NCBI GenBank assembly: GCA_944381105.1
Contig: CALWJU010000040.1
Location: forward strand, 1 to 36,322
Length of the DNA: 36,322 bases
Direction of reading: 5' to 3'
DNA from: an uncultured Clostridia bacterium
Lineage (GTDB): Bacteria > Bacillota > Clostridia > Christensenellales > UBA1242
The notes under the pieces were generated by a model. The model was not told the origin of the DNA. It ran no database searches and worked only from the letters and a program-made list of their open reading frames with translations. A program made the translations under genes and the position numbers. Positions 24,349-32,879 of this stretch are shown here, in pieces (position 1 is the first letter of the stretch; every line of letters begins with the position of its first letter).

Positions 24349-25890
24349 CTATGCAACTAATTCCTCTTTTTTCATTGTAATAACATCGCACTTTTCTACT
24401 GTGTCAACTTTAATTGAAGATTTGAACTCATTTTCAATTAAAGAACTTTGCACGGCAAAATTATAGTCATACTCACAAAGTACGGTATCTTCATAGCATA
24501 TTCTAAACCTATAATATCCATTCGCTCCGTCTATCAAATATATGTCCTGGTTACATTCAACATAATCGCCATAAATTAATCCATCCGTAGAATAGGAATA
24601 AGAAAATGTATAGTTAGACATTATTCCCGTTCCATTTATATATAACCCAACTGCCAGTTCATCATTATAAATTACTTGAATATTGTCTATTTCTGGGTAG
24701 GTAAAGTCAACATTTGAAATCTCTGGAATTGGATATTGATAATATGAAGAGCCATCATCAAAGTAATAGATATAATTTTGAGGTATTCTATTCTCAGCAT
24801 AAAAACCTATTCCCTCTTCTAAACTCCCACCTAGTAATAGATAGTCATGTTTATGAAGATTTGTGTAATTATTTCTATACTGTTCTCTTTCCTCTTCTGA
24901 GTAATATGGATAATTCTCCTCGAAAAAACTATCCGCAATTGCTGGGTCATTCCAAGTAACATCCAATCCATACCAATTGCCATAGAGATAAACATAACTC
25001 CACATATGTCCGCCAGCCTGACCGTTTTGGATCATATATCCAGCACCTACAAGATTTGTTATTTCCTTACCATCCAATAAATATTTCATAGCATACGAAT
25101 AGCCATCACAAACTGCAAGATCATTCACAAGTGCACCATAGGCAGTGTGAACGAATGGTCTACCATTGGGATAATATTCACTGCTGGTATCTTCAACACT
25201 CAAATCATACTCAACATTTTCAACAAGATAATCATTAAAGAACATTATAGTCTCATAGTCTGTTGCTCCATCTGGATAGGCAAGATCCAATTGTGCATAG
25301 ATATAATCTCTTTCTTGCTCCATTCTGTTTATTGCATTATCAATCTGCCATTCATATAAATAGTCATAGGCATAGAAGTCTGTCTCTCTGTTTGAAGAAT
25401 CGAGTGATACAAACACTACCTCGGTCAACGTAAAGCCACTTGTTTCTGTATAAATTCCCATATTCCCAAAACTGAGCCAGAACAAATCGGGGTTATCAAA
25501 TATAAGGGCTGAAAGTGCTCCACTTGTAGCAACATATAAGTAATCAGAGACCTCGTTTAACTCATTACTATCAAGATAGTCGCTTAGGCTAATTGAACTT
25601 GCGCCTGATTTTAGTCCTCCCTCTTTGTATGAGCCATCTTCGTCATATATGCTATCATAGAAAGCGGTATAAATTTGCAAGGTAAAATAGTTTAATCTAT
25701 CATCTTGATTTTCTTCTAAATATTGTCGATAGGTATTTACTCCTACCATTGTCTCTTCATCAGAAAAATTGAATTGACGATTGTTATTTCTTACAGCAAA
25801 GTAAATTATAACGCCAAGAATTATAATAACTACCGCTATAATCAATAAAAGTTTTATATTTGACCATCTATTAGTTTTCTTCTCGTTCAT
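24349..25890 (-). CDS. Membrane-anchored extracellular transglutaminase-like protein
   Basis: 513 residues. One N-terminal membrane segment (about 12-33) should leave the rest outside the cell. The transglutaminase-like core has a complete triad: Cys261 (AVCDGYSYAM), His295 (GGHMWSYV) and Asp310 (YGLDVTWND). After it comes a Tyr/Asp-rich beta region. Such proteins are thought to act as proteases or cross-linkers of surface proteins; the target is unknown. First gene of an operon with the two-helix membrane protein. An AGGGAG sequence lies 20 nt before the ATG, too far to be its ribosome site, and the promoter geometry suggests a leaderless mRNA. Confidence 0.88.
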   Translation of the reverse strand: MNEKKTNRWSNIKLLLIIAVVIIILGVIIYFAVRNNNRQFNFSDEETMVGVNTYRQYLEENQDDRLNYFTLQIYTAFYDSIYDEDGSYKEGGLKSGASSISLSDYLDSNELNEVSDYLYVATSGALSALIFDNPDLFWLSFGNMGIYTETSGFTLTEVVFVSLDSSNRETDFYAYDYLYEWQIDNAINRMEQERDYIYAQLDLAYPDGATDYETIMFFNDYLVENVEYDLSVEDTSSEYYPNGRPFVHTAYGALVNDLAVCDGYSYAMKYLLDGKEITNLVGAGYMIQNGQAGGHMWSYVYLYGNWYGLDVTWNDPAIADSFFEENYPYYSEEEREQYRNNYTNLHKHDYLLLGGSLEEGIGFYAENRIPQNYIYYFDDGSSYYQYPIPEISNVDFTYPEIDNIQVIYNDELAVGLYINGTGIMSNYTFSYSYSTDGLIYGDYVECNQDIYLIDGANGYYRFRICYEDTVLCEYDYNFAVQSSLIENEFKSSIKVDTVEKCDVITMKKEELVA

Positions 25891-25897
25891 AATTATT

Positions 25898-25925
25898 AAT
25901 ATAACATATCCTCCCTAAATTTCAA
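25898..25925 (-). promoter_or_regulatory. Promoter of the large transglutaminase gene
   Basis: On the minus strand TTGAAA (25920-25925), a 16-nt spacer and TATATT (25898-25903) with TG one base upstream. Seven nt separate the -10 from the ATG, so the +1 should fall at or beside it. The AGGGAG stretch (25911-25916) lies within the spacer, so it would not be transcribed. Confidence 0.5.
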
Positions 25926-26096
25926 AATAATTAGTCAAATTTAATATTTCTTTTATATATTGTATCACTTTTTAAATAAAATATTTTGAATTAAATACAA
26001 ATTTTGCATAAAAAACTAAAAAATTTATAAAAATCATTTGACTTAAAGTATGCTTTAATATGTAAAATTAAAATGTAAAATATAAAAGGAGGGTTT

Positions 26097-26255
26097 ATGA
26101 AAAAATCAAAGGTTTATTTTACAAAAAACATTTCTTCACTTTGTTTATTAACAATAATTCTACCTAAAAATATATTTCTTTCATACTTCTTGATAGTTTT
26201 ACCTGAAATTATATCACTTGTAATATACATAATAATTTATAAAAAAGGAGGTTGG
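26097..26255 (+). other. In-frame hydrophobic leader before the HAD gene
   Basis: The ATG at 26097 has an excellent AAAGGAGGG site and opens 53 codons in frame with the HAD gene. They encode Lys-rich and strongly hydrophobic stretches (ISSLCLLTIIL and YFLIVLPEIISLVIYIIIY) without a stop, leading into the second start at 26256, which has its own GGAGG. Either the hydrolase exists in membrane-anchored and soluble forms, or the first start is a remnant. The rest of 25926-26096 shows only weak promoter-like sequence (TTGACT near 26040). Confidence 0.5.
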
Positions 26256-26920
26256 ATGAACAATATAAATAAAGATCCAAACCTATTTACAAATAAAATA
26301 AAATGTTTTATATTTGATTTTGATGACACTCTTTACTATGGTGTTGACTGGACTGAATGGAATGATATGCAACAAAAATGGATTCGCTCACATTATCAAG
26401 ATCTAACAGACGAGCAGTTCTCATCTCTTTGCTTGCAAGCAACAGGGAAAACAAACCTTGAAGGCAAGGACATTGTTCAACTTCTTATAAAAGAAGAAGG
26501 TAGTGCCAAAGCATACCTCGACTGGCGCAATTCCATAGACGGAAAGATGAGCGAGTTTGAAAAGAACGGCCAAGTTGTATCTATGGATGAGATTAGAAAA
26601 TTTAGGTCTCAGTGTGATAGACTTGGAGGGAAAATGTTTATAGTCTCAAACTCCACTCAAAAAGGCATTGAGGTATTTGCTAAGCACTATAAAATAGACC
26701 TATCACTTTTCGACGGAATATATGTAAATCAGTATTCTGCCGAGGATGCAACAAAAAAGAAAATTTATCAACAGATAATGAACGACAACAATCTATCAAA
26801 CGATCAAATGATGGTAATTGGAAATAGTTACAAGCAAGACCTAGCCCCACAAAAGAACTTAAACTTTGCACCTTTCTTTGCAAAGACGGTTTCACCTATG
26901 ATGAGGTGGTCGAAAATTAA
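26256..26920 (+). CDS. HAD-superfamily hydrolase, frameshifted near the 3' end
   Basis: HAD phosphatase-like protein of about 220 residues with the nucleophile motif FDFDDTLYY, a helical cap, the second motif IVSNST, and GNSYKQDL near the end. The in-frame reading runs on past the natural end, through a terminator and into the convergent gene, to a stop at 27080. In the -1 frame, directly after FFAK, the codons give DGFTYDEVVEN and a stop at 26918-26920. One base lost from the A-run near 26882-26884 would explain this. GGAGG precedes the ATG at 26256. A second in-frame start at 26097 would add a hydrophobic 53-residue N-terminus. Confidence 0.75.
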
Positions 26921-26964
26921 ATATTCTTATAACGTAAAATCTAGTAAAAATAATAGCATAAAAA

Positions 26965-26992
26965 AAGATGAATCTCGTTTGAAATTCATCTT
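26965..26992. terminator. Terminator between HAD and the TrbL-like gene
   Basis: Stem AAGATGAAT (26965-26973) with ATTCATCTT (26984-26992), with T-runs on both strands. It lies 44 nt after the proposed true HAD stop at 26920. An intact HAD reading frame through this hairpin would be unusual. Confidence 0.87.
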
Positions 26993-27000
26993 CTTTTTTA

Positions 27001-29505
27001 TTAATTATTTTGCTCTCTACCTGTGTTGCCACTACCCCTTTGAAGCGAACGAGCCAAAGATTCAACAGCCTTTTGAGTAGCACGATTTGCAGTAGTTGAC
27101 GTCTCTGTCGATTTGAGTAAAGATTTCATACTGTTTGCAATATCGACAAGTGCCTCTCTTTGAGCAGTTTGCTCTCCAAGAATACTTGACTGAGTTTGAG
27201 CAGATTTTGTCTCTTTCTCTGTTGCTTCGAGTTTCTCCTTGTCTTCTTTCTTCTTCTTAGAATACTCCTCAAATGGACCACCCTTATATGAAAGCGATTC
27301 TCCGAGCACCTCTTTTGCACCTGCAAGGGCTTTGTCGCTCATTAATAATGAACCAGCACCCTTGATTGCCTTTATAAAACCATCTGCCAACGACTTGCCT
27401 GCTTCCAAAGACGACTTGCCAAATTCTTTGCCAAATTCTTTTGCAGCACCAGACATACCCATCTTTTTGGTATCGTAACTTCTCTCGTATTTGGTCTCAC
27501 CATGTTCATCAGTAGTCTTATACAATTTGTATTTATCTTGTATGTCTTGCTGTTTGAGTTGAGCCTTATCCGCTTTACGCATATGTTTAGCACGTGAGTC
27601 TTGACTTTCAGCATATCCAGTAATCATTGTCCTTGCAAGAGTGTTAAGTTGCTTATTAGTCTCTTCATTTGCTTTTTTCTTCGCTTCTTCTGGCTTCATC
27701 TTGTCATTTTTTATGTATTGCTTTACAAGTTCGCTTTCGTTATTACGTATTTTTTCGGCTTCTTTATTGTATTTATCTCTATCCTCTTTGCTTACACCTT
27801 TAATGCTTGCTCCTGATTGAAGAGCAGTTTTAATTTCGTCCAACTTAATCTCTTCTCTTGCTGCTTTCGCTCCTTGGGATCTTTGTTTCCTCGCCTGGTG
27901 ATTTGCTCTCATAGCAGATGTCCTCGCTGCAACACCTTGCGCAACTGCCTTTCCTGCACCGACAACAGCACCTTTGGCGAGATTTCCGCCAGCACGCACA
28001 GCGCCACCAGCAACATTTGCAACAGGTTTTAGCCCTTGTTTTAACTTGCCACCGAAACTACCTTTCATTGGATCGCCAGCATCGACAGCAGAAGCACCAC
28101 CTGCAAAACCATTCACAAGAGTTATAAATTCTTTCGCCATTAACAGTCCTGTAATAAGCATAACAAGTTGTACGATACAATCAACCACTTCTAGATTAAA
28201 GAAATTTATACTTTGCACATAAGGCAGTATCAACAATAATAGATTTATACCAAGTATTGCACCGAAAGCCATCATAAGTTGTTGCATAAAACTCGTTCCC
28301 CAATTTTTGAATGCTTTAAAGTTATCAAGAGGAGCAAGTCCTAACAGTGCTGGGTATACAAGGAAGAGTGCTGCACCCTTTATAAGTCTTGTCATAAGAC
28401 CTAAAATTATTGAAATCATAATTCCAAAGGCTGAAACCACGCCTACAAAACCTACAATAAAATTAAACTGCCAAAGGTCATAGAATATCCATAAAATTGA
28501 TGTATTATACTTTGTAAAACTCTCTACTGAGGCAGGTGCCCACCAGTCTGTCCATGCAGCGACAGGAGCAACATCTTGCGAATTGCTTACAAGTTGTTGA
28601 TAACTATAACTTGAACTTAAATAAACATTATTTTGGAAAAGGTAATCGACTTGACCTGCCATATACTCTCTTCGTTCATCATTATTTACAAGTGATCCAT
28701 ATCCTGAGTTGTCATCGCCAAGAAGATGTAAACTATTAGAGGTAATCAAATTTCTTGCCTGTTCTAGCGTATAGTCGCCATTTCTAACCCTGTTTGCATT
28801 ATATGCGGCGGCATTAAAGAGCATGCCTGAGAAAGTTGAGGTCGTGCTTGGCAAACCACTTCCAAACAGGTCATAATTTGTAAAAGTATAATTCTCATCA
28901 CCTGAATCACCAGAAGAATTATATGTAATCTCCTGTTCTTGCAACATTGTGTTTGTTACTTGAACGCCAAACATTTCTTGGACTTCGCCTACCGTTCCAG
29001 AGCCTGCTGTAATATTGTCAAGAGTGCGAAGAACGAAGGATGTTAGTTGTAGTCCTAAGATGACTACGACAGGCATAATAGCAAAAGTTACAATAGCCTT
29101 ACCAGCAGTATATATGTATTTCCATGGGCTTGTTTGCCCGCTATCTTCATTATAGTGAGACTTAATTATTGCCGCCATGGTTGTTACAGCAAGTACAATA
29201 AGTCCAAAAATCGCAAACGACCAAAAGACTGTATTTAAAGCCTGATACACAGGAGCAGAGTCTCCAAACCCTAGTATTCCATAGATGAACTCGGTGAGCG
29301 GATCTGTCCCTGTTACAAGGTTTGGATTGCCATTTATTGTTTGATAGTAATAGTCAAGCCCTGCAAGTTTTCTTACTAGTGCCTGCATAGCATCAACAGC
29401 AGAAGCAAGGCAAGCATAAAGAAGGTAGATACCTTTCGGTATTAAATCTACAAATGTCGCAATCTGTTCCCAAAAAGTTAGGTTCAACGTAGAGACGCTA
29501 TTCAA
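27001..29505 (-). CDS. TrbL/VirB6-like polytopic membrane protein
   Basis: 834 residues. Five to six hydrophobic helices lie in the first 470 residues (for example FWSFAIFGLIVLAVT, then IVTFAIMPVVVILGL, then ALFLVYPALLGLAPL and LVMLITGLLMA). A Gly/Ala-rich hinge follows (about 480-530) and then a long Lys/Glu/Gln-rich cytosolic tail. This layout is that of VirB6/TrbL-type inner-membrane proteins of conjugative type IV systems. No other transfer gene is present, so the role here is open. The start is a UUG at 29505 with AGGGGG upstream. Monocistronic, convergent with the HAD gene. Confidence 0.8.
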   Translation of the reverse strand: MNSVSTLNLTFWEQIATFVDLIPKGIYLLYACLASAVDAMQALVRKLAGLDYYYQTINGNPNLVTGTDPLTEFIYGILGFGDSAPVYQALNTVFWSFAIFGLIVLAVTTMAAIIKSHYNEDSGQTSPWKYIYTAGKAIVTFAIMPVVVILGLQLTSFVLRTLDNITAGSGTVGEVQEMFGVQVTNTMLQEQEITYNSSGDSGDENYTFTNYDLFGSGLPSTTSTFSGMLFNAAAYNANRVRNGDYTLEQARNLITSNSLHLLGDDNSGYGSLVNNDERREYMAGQVDYLFQNNVYLSSSYSYQQLVSNSQDVAPVAAWTDWWAPASVESFTKYNTSILWIFYDLWQFNFIVGFVGVVSAFGIMISIILGLMTRLIKGAALFLVYPALLGLAPLDNFKAFKNWGTSFMQQLMMAFGAILGINLLLLILPYVQSINFFNLEVVDCIVQLVMLITGLLMAKEFITLVNGFAGGASAVDAGDPMKGSFGGKLKQGLKPVANVAGGAVRAGGNLAKGAVVGAGKAVAQGVAARTSAMRANHQARKQRSQGAKAAREEIKLDEIKTALQSGASIKGVSKEDRDKYNKEAEKIRNNESELVKQYIKNDKMKPEEAKKKANEETNKQLNTLARTMITGYAESQDSRAKHMRKADKAQLKQQDIQDKYKLYKTTDEHGETKYERSYDTKKMGMSGAAKEFGKEFGKSSLEAGKSLADGFIKAIKGAGSLLMSDKALAGAKEVLGESLSYKGGPFEEYSKKKKEDKEKLEATEKETKSAQTQSSILGEQTAQREALVDIANSMKSLLKSTETSTTANRATQKAVESLARSLQRGSGNTGREQNN

Positions 29506-29541
29506 TTAATCCCCCTAAAAATCTTACAATATATCATTTAC

Positions 29542-29570
29542 ATTATAACAAATAAAAATACAAAATACAA
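29542..29570 (-). promoter_or_regulatory. Promoter of the TrbL-like gene
   Basis: On the minus strand TTGTAT (29565-29570), a 17-nt spacer and TATAAT (29542-29547), about 37 nt before the UUG start. Confidence 0.7.
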
Positions 29571-29610
29571 CAAAATGGAATTAAAATTTTAATTTATTTT
29601 TAAAATATGC

Positions 29611-30390
29611 TCATTTTTTAAATTCTATTTTATTGAAAATTTCTATAAATTCATCTAGCGTAAAACTTTCTGCTCGTCTCGATAAAACATTTGCGTCTAA
29701 ATAGTTTACCGCATCTTTAAACTCTTGCGAATGAGAAAGGTTATTTTTTAAGGTCTTTCTTCTCATAGAAAAACAGGTTTGTATAAACTTATAAAACTTT
29801 GCCTTGTCAATATCATAATTTTTGCTAACATCAATCACGACGACAGCCGAGTCAACATTAGGCTGAGGGAAAAACATTTTCCGACTGACAAGCCTTGTGA
29901 TCTTCGCATTGCCAAAGAACTGCACCATTACAGACAGCACTCCGTAATCTTTACCACCTGCTTTTGCAACAATTCTTTCCGCCACCTCTTTTTGAACCAT
30001 TATTGTGAGAGAGCGCACTTTATCTGAGTTATTTAAAAATTTAAAAATTATAGGCGAGGTAATATAGTAAGGAAGATTTGCTATTATTTTATAGCCACCT
30101 AAAAAATCTTTTTCAATATCCTCTATCTCATATTTCATTATATCGTCAAGCACAAACTTAACATTCTTTAAATTTAACGACAACAACTTCTCTTTTAAAT
30201 CACTGTCTATTTCATAACTGACGACACTCTTTACCCTTTCAGATATAACTTTTGTAAGAGTGCCTTCTCCCGCTCCTATTTCAAGCACGTCGTCATTTTT
30301 GTCTACTTGGGCGTCGTCAACAATGGCATTTAATAGGTTTTTATCAGTAATGAAATTCTGCCCAAATTTTTTCTTAAAGTTATGCGTCAT
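29611..30390 (-). CDS. rsmA: 16S rRNA A1518/A1519 dimethyltransferase RsmA (KsgA)
   Basis: SAM-dependent enzyme that dimethylates two adjacent adenosines in the 3' hairpin of 16S rRNA. It shows FGQNFITDKNLL at the N-terminus, the SAM motif DVLEIGAGEGTLT, and the catalytic motif NLPYYITSPI. 259 residues, normal. Its ATG overlaps the tatD stop by 4 nt, the usual tatD-rsmA pair; the ribonuclease M5 gene often placed between them is absent. Confidence 0.96.
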   Translation of the reverse strand: MTHNFKKKFGQNFITDKNLLNAIVDDAQVDKNDDVLEIGAGEGTLTKVISERVKSVVSYEIDSDLKEKLLSLNLKNVKFVLDDIMKYEIEDIEKDFLGGYKIIANLPYYITSPIIFKFLNNSDKVRSLTIMVQKEVAERIVAKAGGKDYGVLSVMVQFFGNAKITRLVSRKMFFPQPNVDSAVVVIDVSKNYDIDKAKFYKFIQTCFSMRRKTLKNNLSHSQEFKDAVNYLDANVLSRRAESFTLDEFIEIFNKIEFKK

Positions 30391-31148
30391 ATTCTAAACA
30401 ATCTCCTAGCGTTTTTTGTTGTAATTTCTGCCACCTCATCAATAGTCAAACCTTTAAGTTCGGCGAGATTTTCTGCAATAGTTGGAATGTAACTTGGCAT
30501 ATTCAATTTGCTTCTATAAGGATGAGGTGCAAGGTATGGACAGTCGGTCTCCAAAATTATATTTTCAATTGGCACTTTCCTTATCATTTCTTTCACATTT
30601 TGAGCATTTTTGAAAGTAGACACTCCGCCAACAGATATACAAAAGCCAAGTTTTATTGCCTCTTTTGCTATCTCATAACTTCCACTATAACAATGAAGTG
30701 TTCCGCCTGTCAAGTATTGTCTGTTTTCTTTTAATAAACTTATCATATCTCCGTAAGCCTCTCGACAGTGAATTACAATAGGTTTATTGAGTTTATATGC
30801 AAGTTTTATTTGTTCTAAGAAAACCTCTTTCTGCATTTCCTTATTTGGCATCCCTTCTGTGTATTGCAGTCCTATTTCCCCTATTGCGACAACCTTGTCA
30901 TGCTTTGCAAGTTCTTCAAGTTTACTTTCAACATCTTCAAATTCGGAAACATTTTCTGGATAAATTCCTATTGACGCATAAACTCCGTTAAATCTTTCTG
31001 CCAATTTTACCGCTTCAAAAGAAGAATTATAATCAAAACCTGATGTGATTATCTTTGACACCATACAATCATTTGCTTTTTTGATTATCTCATCCTCATT
31101 ACCTTTAAATGCCTTATCAGTCAAATGTGCGTGAGTATCTACAAACAT
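30387..31148 (-). CDS. tatD: TatD-family metal-dependent DNase
   Basis: TIM-barrel hydrolase of the amidohydrolase superfamily acting as a nuclease. Metal ligands are in FVDTHAHLTD (2-11), IGEIGLQY, PIVIHCREA, GGTLHCYSG and ETDCPYLAP. 253 residues, normal. GGAGAG precedes the ATG. First gene of the tatD-rsmA pair with a clear promoter; it is divergent from spmA. Confidence 0.95.
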   Translation of the reverse strand: MFVDTHAHLTDKAFKGNEDEIIKKANDCMVSKIITSGFDYNSSFEAVKLAERFNGVYASIGIYPENVSEFEDVESKLEELAKHDKVVAIGEIGLQYTEGMPNKEMQKEVFLEQIKLAYKLNKPIVIHCREAYGDMISLLKENRQYLTGGTLHCYSGSYEIAKEAIKLGFCISVGGVSTFKNAQNVKEMIRKVPIENIILETDCPYLAPHPYRSKLNMPSYIPTIAENLAELKGLTIDEVAEITTKNARRLFRI

Positions 31149-31165
31149 TTTCTCTCCTTTTATAT

Positions 31166-31194
31166 ATTCTAATATTTTTTAACAAAAATGTCAA
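31166..31194 (-). promoter_or_regulatory. tatD-rsmA promoter
   Basis: On the minus strand TTGACA (31189-31194), a 17-nt spacer and TAGAAT (31166-31171), with GGAGAG downstream. Confidence 0.8.
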
Positions 31195-31204
31195 ATTCTT
31201 ATCT

Positions 31205-31230
31205 TTTTAACAAAAAATAAGTTGTTAAAA
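31205..31230. promoter_or_regulatory. Inverted repeat between tatD and spmA
   Basis: TTTTAACAA (31205-31213) and TTGTTAAAA (31222-31230) form a perfect 9-bp dyad around 8 nt. The same TTTAACAAAAA string recurs nearby at about 31178 and 31294. It lies just behind the tatD -35 and ahead of a TATAAT (31235-31240) that could serve spmA. It could be an operator, but its AT-richness limits confidence. Confidence 0.4.
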
Positions 31231-31335
31231 TATATATAATAAACAAAATTATTAAAATTAAAACAAAATTTTTAGCAAAAATGGCAAAATTTAACAAAAA
31301 ATTCTATTTTTCATATAAAGGGAATATTATAAAAC

Positions 31336-31926
31336 ATGAACAAAATTTGGTTTGTTATGATGGTAGGCTCGTTTTGTTTCCTTATTTGGACTGACCCGTC
31401 AAACATTTTAAATTCTATGATTGATGCCTCTGGAGAGGCCTTTTCCCTATGCATTGAACTTTGTGCTGTCTATGCTGTGTGGATGGGTATGCTTGAACTT
31501 GTAGAGGCAAGTGGGCTTGGCGAAAAACTTGCAAAACTTCTTCATCCTATCATAAAAAGGCTTTTCAAAATTGATGATATAGAAACTGAAAAAATGATCG
31601 CCCTAAACATGTCCGCAAATATGCTCGGACTTGGCAATGCTGCAACACCTATGGGTATAAATGCCATGAAGCGTCTGGATGACGGAAGCGGAACCGCCAC
31701 CCCTGCAATTATTATGCTTATCGTTTTAAATGCAACCTCCATTCAACTTCTGCCTAGCACTGTTATCGGACTTCGTGCAAGTGCTGGTTCTTCTTCGCCA
31801 GCAGATATAATACTGCCAACAATTATTGCTACCGCTTGCACTTGTCTATTGGGAATCTGCCTTGTCAAATTATGCAATAGATTGCGAGAAAAAATAAAAA
31901 ACAATAAAAAAAGGAAAAATAAATGA
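31336..31926 (+). CDS. spmA: Spore maturation protein A (nucleoside-gate domain)
   Basis: 196-residue polytopic membrane protein of the nucleoside-recognition (Gate) family. Marks are FLIWTDPSNILNSMI at the N-terminus, AVYAVWMGMLELVEASGL, and the Asn/Gly-rich half-helix ANMLGLGNAATPMGI. SpmA and SpmB support spore-core dehydration in Bacillus; the family also occurs in non-spore-formers. It overlaps spmB by 4 nt (ATGA), so it is translationally coupled. AAAGGG lies 12 nt before the ATG, a wide spacing. Confidence 0.95.
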   Translation: MNKIWFVMMVGSFCFLIWTDPSNILNSMIDASGEAFSLCIELCAVYAVWMGMLELVEASGLGEKLAKLLHPIIKRLFKIDDIETEKMIALNMSANMLGLGNAATPMGINAMKRLDDGSGTATPAIIMLIVLNATSIQLLPSTVIGLRASAGSSSPADIILPTIIATACTCLLGICLVKLCNRLREKIKNNKKRKNK

Positions 31927-32429
31927 GTGCTTATATCCTACCTATAATCTTTATTGCCCTGTTTTGTTATAGCAAATATAAAAAGGTCAACACCTACGAC
32001 ACTTTTGTACGTGGTGCAAAAAAATCTATTCCTCTTGTCGTAGATATTTTCCCTTATATTGCTACCATAATGATTGCGGTCGCTCTCCTCCGTGCGAGTG
32101 GGATAACCTCATTGCTTGCCGATGCACTTTCTCCTATTTTTAATTTTTTAGGTGTTCCGACAGAACTTATTGAACTTGTCCTGCTTCGTCCATTCACTGG
32201 CTCGGGAAGTTATGCACTTCTCAATGATGTGCTTGTAACATATGGTGCTGACTCTTATATTTCAAGGTGCGCCTGCGTCATACTTGGTTGCTCTGAAACA
32301 ATCTTTTACGTAACAACAGTATATATCTCTCAAACAAAGGTAAAAAAACTTCTCTATGCAATTCCAATTGCACTTGTGTGTGCGACTTTTGGAGCAGTGT
32401 TTGCCTGTCTATTATGCCGTGTAATGTAA
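31923..32429 (+). CDS. spmB: Spore maturation protein B (nucleoside-gate domain)
   Basis: 168-residue membrane protein and obligate partner of SpmA. The Gate-domain marks are FVRGAKKSIPLVVDIFPYI, then LLRPFTGSGSYALL and GCSETIFYVTTVY. Length is normal. It starts within the spmA stop. The following 32430-32524 is AT-rich with no clear terminator hairpin. Together spmAB suggest a spore-forming ancestry or a transporter role, but no other spore gene is in the window. Confidence 0.95.
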   Translation: MSAYILPIIFIALFCYSKYKKVNTYDTFVRGAKKSIPLVVDIFPYIATIMIAVALLRASGITSLLADALSPIFNFLGVPTELIELVLLRPFTGSGSYALLNDVLVTYGADSYISRCACVILGCSETIFYVTTVYISQTKVKKLLYAIPIALVCATFGAVFACLLCRVM

Positions 32430-32524
32430 TTTTATTTTTACTTTAAAAAAATTAACCAAAAAAGTATTTAAACATCAAAAAAAATACAAAAACATAAAAA
32501 TATATAATTAAAATTGTGAAGAAA

Positions 32525-32719
32525 TTAATTTTTACTATTTTTATATTTATGCAGACCTTCCAACTCAATAATTGATATATTTGAAGCAATAGACTGAAAA
32601 AATAGTTTCAATCTTCTTAAATCTTCACGTTCATACTTCTCAGCGAAGGTAATTGCCAAAGCACAGGCAAGAGAGACAAGTTCCGCTCCTGACATATCCA
32701 ATTTTTTCTTGTTTTCCAT
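32525..32719 (-). CDS. Small helical protein, DUF6774-like
   Basis: 64 residues from the ATG at 32719. The pattern ELVSLACALAITFAEKYERE followed by LRRLKLFFQSIASNI resembles the short two-helix proteins placed in DUF6774, which have no known function. A longer reading from 32794 adds 25 hydrophobic residues but lacks a ribosome site. On the minus strand TTGTCA (about 32758) and TTATAG at 17-nt spacing suggest a promoter. It is divergent from the MGMT-type gene. Confidence 0.55.
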   Translation of the reverse strand: MENKKKLDMSGAELVSLACALAITFAEKYEREDLRRLKLFFQSIASNISIIELEGLHKYKNSKN

Positions 32720-32844
32720 AATGTTATTTATTCTCTTTCTATAAAAAATGATAGAAAATATTGACAATAAAATTAATTTGGCAATACTGAGCAATAACGA
32801 CCTAAAATTATTTACTAATATTAAAATGAATTAAACATATTATG

Positions 32845-32873
32845 TAGACATAAATATAATTTTATTGTATAAT
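32845..32873 (+). promoter_or_regulatory. MGMT-gene promoter placing the start at the AUG
   Basis: TAGACA (32845-32850), a 17-nt spacer and TATAAT (32868-32873). Only 6 nt lie between the -10 and the ATG at 32880, so the +1 coincides with the start codon. An in-frame TTG at 32865 lies just before and across the -10 and is not a start. Confidence 0.7.
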
Positions 32874-32879
32874 TTAAAT

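Noticed and set aside
23687-25890. Sequencing frameshift in the 243-residue transglutaminase joining it to the larger one
   Set aside because: Each has its own promoter and start, and a separate gene and a terminator lie between them.
27817-28222. Several overlapping plus-strand open frames within the TrbL-like gene
   Set aside because: They arise from the Gly/Ala-rich hinge codons read on the opposite strand; no promoters or ribosome sites precede them.
31336-32429. spmAB as proof of sporulation
   Set aside because: The family also occurs in bacteria that do not form spores; no other spore gene lies in the window.
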